A program made the position numbers and the translations under genes. Positions 57,478-64,000 of a DNA stretch of 64,000 nt are shown here, in pieces (position 1 is the stretch's first letter; each line of letters starts with the position of its first letter). This DNA is from Medicago truncatula (taxonomy: Eukaryota > Streptophyta > Magnoliopsida > Fabales > Fabaceae): contig NC_053047.1 in NCBI RefSeq assembly GCF_003473485.1, positions 4,479,001-4,543,000 of the forward strand. The letters run 5' to 3'. The notes beneath the pieces are model-generated. The model worked only from the letters and a program-made list of their open reading frames with translations. It did no database searches and was not told where the DNA came from.

Positions 57478-58019
57478 TTTGTGAATAAAAAACTCAACTT
57501 AGTACCTTTGAGTGGCGTGAGACCTTTTTCTACAAAGGAACGTAAGTGATGAATACTCAACAAAAAACATGCACTGGCTGGAAAAAGGATAACATTTGGG
57601 ATTGCGAATTCTACAGCAGCCTGTATAGTAAAGCTCATAAAATAATCAGAAACTAAGCAAGTAACTGGTGGAACATTGGTAGAGTCATTAAGTCTTGTAA
57701 GAAGTTCACAAAAGGGTTTAAGGAAATTCTTTCTTATAGATTGAGCAAGAGAGGGTATGTCTTGACTAACATCACCATCACCTTCCATTGGTGTTAGACC
57801 ATCTGGTATGGTTTCAAAGCTAAAACCAGGGAAACCATCTAAGGCATTTGGACCTCTTGATTTGAGCAAACGTTTATGATTGTATTCAGTGTTGACAAAG
57901 GTTATGTGAAATCCTCTAAGGTGAAGAAGTTTTGCAAGTTTGAACAATGGATTTATATGTCCTTGAAGTGGAGCTGGAATCAACACAGCATGTGGTTTTC
58001 TGTTTGCAAAGTTTCCCAT
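55669..58019 (-). CDS. UGT-9: UGT85H2-like UDP-glycosyltransferase, intact, 480 aa
   Basis: Predicted cytosolic UDP-glucose-dependent glycosyltransferase. Exon 1 is 58019-57506 and exon 2 56597-55669, with a phase-1 intron of 908 bp, the longest in the cluster. Start [12 protein letters not shown]. Catalytic His21 (PLQGHIN) and Asp125 (CLVSD) are present. PSPG box about 360-403, WCPQEQ to FFSDQ, ending in Gln. N-terminus and many segments match Medicago truncatula UGT85H2 as I remember it, an enzyme reported to glucosylate (iso)flavonoids and a chalcone; a similar role is inference. The intron is enlarged by a 316-bp insertion, a MITE and a long AT microsatellite. UGT-3 is its damaged paralogue. 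Confidence 0.9.
56633..56948. mobile_element. Non-autonomous transposon in the UGT-9 intron
   Basis: GGGCCGTATCTGAG at the left and CTCAGAAACGGCC at the right are inverted. TTGAA flanks both sides (56628-56632 and 56949-56953). The UGT-3 intron lacks this stretch and runs straight from CTTGAAGG to TTATACATAC, so it inserted after UGT-3 and UGT-9 separated. Superfamily uncertain. Confidence 0.65.
57250..57402. mobile_element. Small MITE-like inverted repeat in the UGT-9 intron
   Basis: TTAATGTAAAGATTTTTTACACTG at the left resembles the inverse of the right end ACCGTAAAACTTTTTACACTAA. The interior has TGATTGGTTGTGATTTGCTG. A partial counterpart is at 28410-28460 in the UGT-3 intron. Boundaries approximate. 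Confidence 0.45.
57422..57476. repeat. (AT)n microsatellite near the UGT-9 5' splice site
   Basis: About 27 uninterrupted AT units, some 30 bp inside the intron from the exon 1 donor. A good marker locus and probably length-variable. Confidence 0.97.
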
Positions 58020-59183
58020 CTTTGATAATTCTCTATTGAATGTTATTGTTATGTGTGCAAGATACGAGGTTGAGAAACAAGTGATAAACATGGGCTTTAA
58101 TAGAGAAAAAAAAAAGGAAATTGCTATAAAATTGAAAAATATAAAGAAATCCAAACAGTTAAAATCTGGAAGGTTAACTTAAAATCGGGATTTTGCTTCA
58201 GATCGAAAGGTAAGAGCAAAATCGCAATCAAAATCTACGAAAGTTAACTTAAAATCAGGATCTGAAAGAAATTGTGCCACGGCCGGAGGAATTGTGCCAC
58301 GATTGTGAAGGAAATTTCTGGAGCAGGTCTCTGGAAAAAACATGTCATGATGGAGCCACAAAGTGGCACGATGGAGCGTTGAAGGAGAAAAATAAAACCA
58401 TAACTTTCAGCGTAATATTTGTTCCTAATTTTAAGGGTTATAGAAGGGAGGGAGGGAGGGAGTGTGTGAGAGAGAGAGGCAACAACAAAACTAGGGTTTG
58501 TAGAGTTTTCACTTGGCAACAAACACTAGGGTTCAAATATTAATTTGGTTTTCATAACAATGCTATGAAACACAGGCATAGAAAAAGACATAAAAAATAA
58601 CACTGACACGTTGATACTAATAATAATAAAAAAAATTAATTAATTGAATGTAATTACAACGTAATTGAATGTAATTACAACGTTTGACATAGACACATGT
58701 TAGATACCATTCACATCTTCGGTGAGGGTCGTCGGTGGCACACAGTTACAATTTTTTCTTATATACACAAATATAAATATCAATAAGTTGTAGTTATGTT
58801 ACTTCTTCTACTTCCTGTCCTCGTCAATTCATCTCCCTATATGACTCATTATAATGGTTGAATGTGTTTGTTGGTTGTTGGTTAATTAACCAATCAATAT
58901 GGCATTAAATTTTATGTTGTGTGTACTTGTGTCCATTTGGTAACCAAGAAAAGGAAAGTTGATAGAGTCCACAAAAGGGAAATATTTATGCATGATTATG
59001 GAGATGGACCACCACCATAAGCCGCAGTTCCCTTACGTCCACATGCAAATTGTAAACGTTTTTACATACATATATATTAGTAAAAAAAAGAAGGTAGAGT
59101 AAAACTTGAAATTGGTACATGAATTGTAATTTGTAACAGTGTGTAACTTACTATAAAGAAATTTCAAGTTAGTATCCCAAATT

Positions 59184-59357
59184 GAGGAATGCTAGAAACA
59201 CTCTCTCTAGCACTCACTCTTTTATTGAGTGAAATCAATGTATGTCTCACCACTTTTTATGGGTTCCATTTTCAAAGTGTAAGTCCTACATTAATTTCAC
59301 CAAAGAAAAGAGTGAGTGCTAAAGAGTTCTCAAAAGAGAGTGTTGCTAGCATTTCTC
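59184..59357. mobile_element. Mutator-like MITE (174 bp)
   Basis: Left end GAGGAATGCTAGAAACACTC and inverse of the right end GAGAAATGCTAGCAACACTC. Both flanks carry ATCCCAAATT (59174-59183 and 59358-59367), a 9-10 bp target duplication typical of Mutator-like elements. No coding sequence. Confidence 0.78.
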
Positions 59358-60060
59358 ATCCCAAATTTGTTCACATAATTATCCCTTCAAAACAATGTAA
59401 AATAGTTAGGTACTAGAATGCGACCATATTTGTTGTTTCAATCAAATTCATTGTCAGTATCAAACCGTAAGAAAACGTATAGTAATAAATAAGCTCCTTT
59501 AATTTGACAGAAAATGCACAATAAGTAGGGTAAGCAAAGGAGCTCCTTTCAAGGACGTATTCGGGGAATATCAGGTTCGATTTTCAGGGGGAACAACGTT
59601 TGGCCAATGTACATGAGCCGGATTAGTCGTCCACCATTAGTGGGTTGGAAACCAGTGCGAAGGCAAAAAAAAAAAAGTTAAAGCAACCATGACCCCTTAA
59701 TTTGATAGCAGGCGCTAAAAATCATTTTATTAATCAGGTAATGCAATTGTGAAAAAACTCCCATTATTTTTTTTTAAGAAGCCAAAATTGAATTATATTA
59801 ACAATAAAAGAGCAATCCCCAAAGCACAAGATGTGCCTTTGAGACTACGGCAAAGAACCAAGTTTTATATCATAGTACACAAATACAGCTCAAACAACAT
59901 TAGCCAATACCCAAACAAACAAGAGGGTTTGACCACCGCTGTTGAGAGCCAAAAACAAAACAAGCTTTTTTTTAAGTTTTATACATATGGTATTTAGATA
60001 AAGAGAGAGATAAGACCACATAAGCTTTATATTAAAGAAGGGTTGTGTTGTATTTACCAT

Positions 60061-60707
60061 GGTTGTTAAAATTGGGATTTTGTTTTCGGTTGAAAGGGAG
60101 TAGCAAAATAAAAAATTGTAAAATTGCAATCAAAATTGAAGGATTCTACTCAATTACTTTTCTAGAATTGATATAGGATAGCGAAACACGAAAATCGTAA
60201 AATCGCAATAAAAATCGGTGGATTCTACCAAAACAGCAAAAATAATGCTAAATACATGTTATTAATTGCATATATTTTGGATCCACAAAATACTTATACA
60301 TAAATGACTCACACCTAGATGCCAAATATCTTTTAGTAGTGATAATAATGCTACACAACTTAGACAAAATACTTAAAGTAAATCCTAGATGCCAGACAAA
60401 ATAATTGATCATAAATGAGTAAATGACTATTAAGTTTTAAGGAATAGCCGATATGGCTACCAAAATACACAATCGAAAGCCTAGATGCAATCATAAATCA
60501 ATTGACAGACCAGGTCACCCATATAAAAAAAAAGGCTAGAATCCTTCAAAATTATGTAAAATCCAACGATTTTGCATGAATTTCACGATTATGTGTGGTT
60601 TTACTAGGATTTTGCCTATTTTTAAATTCTGCAATGAATTTGAATCGTTAAAGATGAATAAAGTCACAAAATCCTAAATTTAGGATTTAAATTGTGATTT
60701 TGACAAC
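60061..60707. mobile_element. Possible inverted-repeat element
   Basis: Left end GGTTGTTAAAATTGGGATTT and inverse of the right end GTTGTCAAAATCACAATTT are similar. AAATCGTAAAATCGCAAT-type words recur inside. No clear target duplication. Confidence 0.35.
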
Positions 60708-60835
60708 AAAGGTATATACACCAGAATTGAAACATTTATATTCAAATGTATTGTAAACTTGTAGTTATGGAACCTTAACTACTCTTTTTTTTTTCCATGT
60801 AAGCTTGTAACAGTGCAACAGGGAAATATTATATA

Positions 60836-61140
60836 GGATAAAGTGCACTTTTCGCCCCCTATGTTTCAAAATGTTGCGATTTTGGTCCCCTATTAAAAAA
60901 AATGACAATTTTGGCCCCCTTCAACCCAAAATTACTGAAAAGACGCCACATGTCCCAAAAAAGGGGCCATAATTGCAACTTTTTGTAAAGATAAGGGGTC
61001 AAAAAACATATTTCCCTTATGTTAGGAGGTCAAAAGAGCATATTTCCCTAAACATAGGGGGTCATTTTTGCCATTTTTTATAATAGGGGGCCAAAATTGC
61101 AACATTTTGAAACTTAGAGGGCGAAAAGTGAAGTTTAGCC
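60836..61140. mobile_element. Mutator-like MITE (305 bp)
   Basis: The left end GGATAAAGTGCACTTTTCGC and the inverse of the right end GGCTAAACTTCACTTTTCGC match, and the similarity runs on for about 85 bp. A perfect 9-bp direct repeat TATTATATA flanks it (60827-60835 and 61141-61149). No coding sequence. Confidence 0.85.
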
Positions 61141-61592
61141 TATTATATATACAGTTTAACATTGTGAAATTGGAATTATGTAAAGTTATTTTAGGGACAC
61201 TATATATGGATTAATCTAATTGCATAGTTTTAATTCAAACACTAATGGGAACAACCGTGAGTGCTCACGAGTATTTAAATGCATTCAAATCAGTCTCTTC
61301 AAAAGATCTAAAGAAGCATTCAAGCATATAAATATAATATTAATGAGATTTTGAAGTATTGGCTTACTTTGATCCATATGGATTCAATCAAAAACAACCA
61401 AAGGCCAAAATAGAGGTATGTAATGTAATCTTTAAATGTGAACTTATGAATAATGGACTTGAGGAAGCTGCATGCATGCATCATTGCAATGTTCCTGACT
61501 AAAATGTTGATGCTCACACTTTAGAATATAGGTTAACAAAAAGTAAAAATTATTTGATCCTAATAAAACTATAAATATTTTATTAAAGTTAA

Positions 61593-63163
61593 TTAAGTTT
61601 GATTCTGTTTAAGAAACACCTCCTTAATCACTTTCTCTAAGTTCATGTATGAACAACCTCCAAGTCTCGTTTCCTCCTCCGCCTTCATCTTCAAATCAAT
61701 TGTCTTTTGCCTCATTTTCTTTCCTTTATCTCCCGACATCAATTCGTTGACCAGCTTCTCCACCTCCTCTCTCTTCACATTAGTTTCAATTTTGATTCCA
61801 ATCTCCCATTCATTGCAAATATATCTGCAGTTGGCTTGCTGATCCGCGAAAAAGGGACAACACAACATTGGCACTCCGGCACATATACTTTCAGTGGTTG
61901 AGTTCCATCCGCAATGAGTTAAGAATCCACCAATTGAAGGATGGTTTAATACTTGCTCTTGCAGACACCAGCTTGCAACTAAGCCTCTATCTGAAATTTC
62001 ATTCACAAACTCCGATGACAAAACAACCGAGCCACCAATGACAAGATCAGGCCTAATGATCCACAAAAAGGGTTTCTTGCTATTGGCCAAACCCCAAGCA
62101 AAGTCTAACAACTTTTCTGCAGTCATCACCGTTATGCTCCCAAAATTCACATAAACAACAGACCTTGGTTCATTGGATTCAAGCCAGTCAAGACACTTGG
62201 TATCTTCTTTCCAAAGATTGGTACCTAAAGATGCCAAATGCTTTTGTTGACTTTGATTTAAAAACGAAGATAAAGGGCCAATGGCATAAATACAAGGGAA
62301 CATACTGGAGAGAACATTCAATACATCATTCTCAAGTTCATTACAAGTGTTAAGAATTATAGCAGAGGCACGGTAGCCCTATTCATCGCTTCATTGATAA
62401 ATTCTACTATAGAATAATTTGGATCTGTTATCCCTATAAAATCAGGAAGATCTTTCAGTCGAAAGTTTTGCAGTCCAGGAATACAATCTACTTTAGTTTC
62501 CAAATATCCGTTTGTCAGACGACTATCATCTGTATATATCAAATTACAAAACTTGTTAGCTTGAAATTGAATTAACATATATACTTCATATGAACAATTT
62601 AACTAAACTACACCTAAGCAGAAAGAAATAAGATTAATTAGTTATATTACCTTTTAGTGGTATGAGACATTTTTCAAACAATGTCGGTAAGTGTAAACAA
62701 GTCAAGAATGTACATGCATTGGATGGACTAAAGAGAACAATAGGAAGTGAAAGTTCTTCAGCAACTTGTATAGTAAAGGACATGTTCCAATCATAACTAA
62801 GCAAGTAACTGGAGGGATAAGACCAGCAGTAGAAGACTCATAGAGTCTAGCAAGAAGTTCGCGAAATGGTTGGAGGAAGTTATTTCTGATTGATTTACAG
62901 AGAGAATTTATGTCCTGTGTAACATCACCATCACCATCTATTGGAGTTAAACCATCTGGAATAGTCTCGAAGGAAAAATCAGTGAAACCATTACGAGAAT
63001 TAGGACCTCTTGATTTGAGCAAGCGTTTGTGATTGTACTCGGTGTTCACGAAGGTTATGTAAAATCCTCTAAGGTGAAGAATCTTTGCTAGTTTGATTAA
63101 TAGATTGATATTTCCTTGAATTGGTAATGGAATCAATACTGCATGTAGTTTTTTACCACTCAT
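61593..63163 (-). pseudogene. UGT-10: UGT85-family pseudogene, catalytic His lost
   Basis: Exon 1 is 63163-62651 and exon 2 62529-61593, with a 121-bp intron. Each exon is one base shorter than in UGT-1, and each has a matching frameshift. In exon 1 it falls at the VSD motif near 62790 and so destroys the catalytic Asp region. In exon 2 it falls near 62375. Independently, the catalytic His is Asn (PIQGNIN for PVQGHIN), and the PSPG box has WCLQEQ for WCPQEQ and MLCCPFF for MLCWPFF. Start MSGKKLHAVLIP. The changes at conserved residues suggest relaxed constraint. Closest to UGT-7/UGT-1 by eye. Confidence 0.88.
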
Positions 63164-64000
63164 TTGTGAGTTTGTGTTTGAATGTTGAGTGTGTATGATA
63201 TGAAGTATAGAGAAAATGAGAAAGGGGTATGTCAGTGGTTTAATAATTGAGATAAAAGCCAATGTCCCTTAGATTTGTGGAATGGAAAATAGAGAAAATA
63301 AAAATGGAAAAGAAACAGAAATTCAGAGTCTAAGATATGTTTATTTTAAAATGGAATGATTCCAAGTAATACAATTTGAGCCTTATCCTCATTGTGACAA
63401 AGATTGATCTTGAATCCTCTCAATAATCGATGCATACTAGTCTAGTCAAAACTTTTTGCTATGCCAGAAATTAATTTGAATTATTCACAATTATGTTTAG
63501 AATCTGCAGACAGCAAATGTAGTCAAGTTCTAACTCTATCCTTTAGTGAAAAAGAAAAAGTCCAAGTCTTGTAACATCATTTGTAACACCATTCATTTTT
63601 AAGGTGTCACTGTATTTTGAGAAAAATAGTTAAGTGAAGATTGCGATCATTCTTAAGGAAACCAAAAAATTGGTTTTGGTTCAAAATTGTTCGCCTCCAC
63701 TGTTGGTCGTGCAATGCTTTAATGTGGTTTTGTAGCGGTGGGAGTGACACAATCTTTTAAAGTACGATTTTCAGCCATTTTAGACTTGTGATCACTCTCT
63801 TCTTCGTTGATGGAGAAATCTCTCTTTCTCGAGTATTGGTGGAACAATTTTCCCGAGAATTCAAGTTCTTCACGTCCAAACAAGAAAACAAGCAAAAACA
63901 GAAAATATTATTGTGGCACGATTTTGACAATAAAGAAACTTGGAAATTTTGTATCATACCAAAAAATCTCAAAACTATATCTTACAAGAATACTTGCACA
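63164..64000. other. Upstream flank of UGT-10 to window end
   Basis: No gene recognised. 63340-63470 resembles the upstream flank of the UGT-1/UGT-5 class (AATCGATGCATACTAGTC near 63424). The remainder to 64000 shows no homology to the rest of the window that I can see. Confidence 0.5.

Larger units (their letters stand above)
58020..61592. other. Intergenic region between UGT-9 and UGT-10
   Basis: No gene. Upstream of UGT-9, 58550-58920 resembles the UGT-3 flank. 58440-58490 is a GA-rich run. GTGCCACG-type words recur at 58270-58360 without a clear unit. Three small transposons lie within it (listed separately). 61290-61560 is the downstream flank shared with UGT-6 and UGT-7. Confidence 0.6.

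Noticed and set aside
58244-58543. Overlapping open frames on both strands around the GA-rich run
   Set aside because: Low-complexity coding on both strands at once and no similarity to known proteins.
20604-61842. Repeated plus-strand open frames of about 65 codons ([16 protein letters not shown]-type) opposite the C-terminal part of each UGT
   Set aside because: They are antisense shadows of the conserved [16 protein letters not shown] coding region, kept open by conservation of the gene on the minus strand.
63757-63972. Minus-strand open frame of 71 codons at the window end
   Set aside because: No recognisable motif, short, in AT-rich flank; nothing supports a gene.

Overview
This is a plant nuclear window, almost certainly from a legume and most likely Medicago or a close relative. 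The DNA is AT-rich, the genes have introns, an Ogre-type Ty3/gypsy element (abundant in legumes) is present, and the host genes resemble UGT85H2 of Medicago truncatula as I remember it. No database was searched.

Bases 1-15328 are one large Ogre/Tat-lineage LTR retrotransposon on the minus strand. It has an extra ORF1, gag-protease, then a polyprotein with reverse transcriptase, two RNase H domains and integrase. Two minisatellite families lie in its 3' untranslated region. Its left LTR is cut by the window edge. The two LTRs differ by only 3 substitutions and 2 small indels over about 1.46 kb, so it is very young, and its frames look whole. It sits in opposite orientation inside an older LTR of its own family (fragment 15329-16203).

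Bases 16204-64000 hold a tandem cluster of ten UDP-glycosyltransferase genes of the UGT85 type, all on the minus strand and numbered UGT-1 to UGT-10 from left to right. Each has two exons split by one phase-1 intron at the same site. Four look intact (UGT-1, -6, -8, -9). Two have a single nonsense codon (UGT-3, UGT-5). One is split by a solo LTR inside exon 2 (UGT-7). Three have several lesions (UGT-2, -4, -10). The genes fall into two classes by downstream flank, and these alternate over 1-2, 3-4 and 5-6. This suggests that a two-gene unit was amplified in tandem. A degraded Ty1/copia gag relic, copied along with the units, marks the duplications.

Between the genes are non-autonomous DNA transposons that can be delimited by target-site duplications. 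They include a 2.26-kb foldback element whose arms are about 60-bp tandem repeats (its empty site survives in a paralogous flank), a three-level nest of inverted-repeat elements at 51.3-53.5 kb, and several Mutator-type MITEs. UGT-8 lies between the two large inverted-repeat loci. I see no rRNA, functional tRNA, CRISPR array or other host protein gene.

If expressed, the intact enzymes would be cytosolic glucosyltransferases that move glucose from UDP-glucose to small hydroxylated metabolites. Acceptors cannot be read from the sequence.
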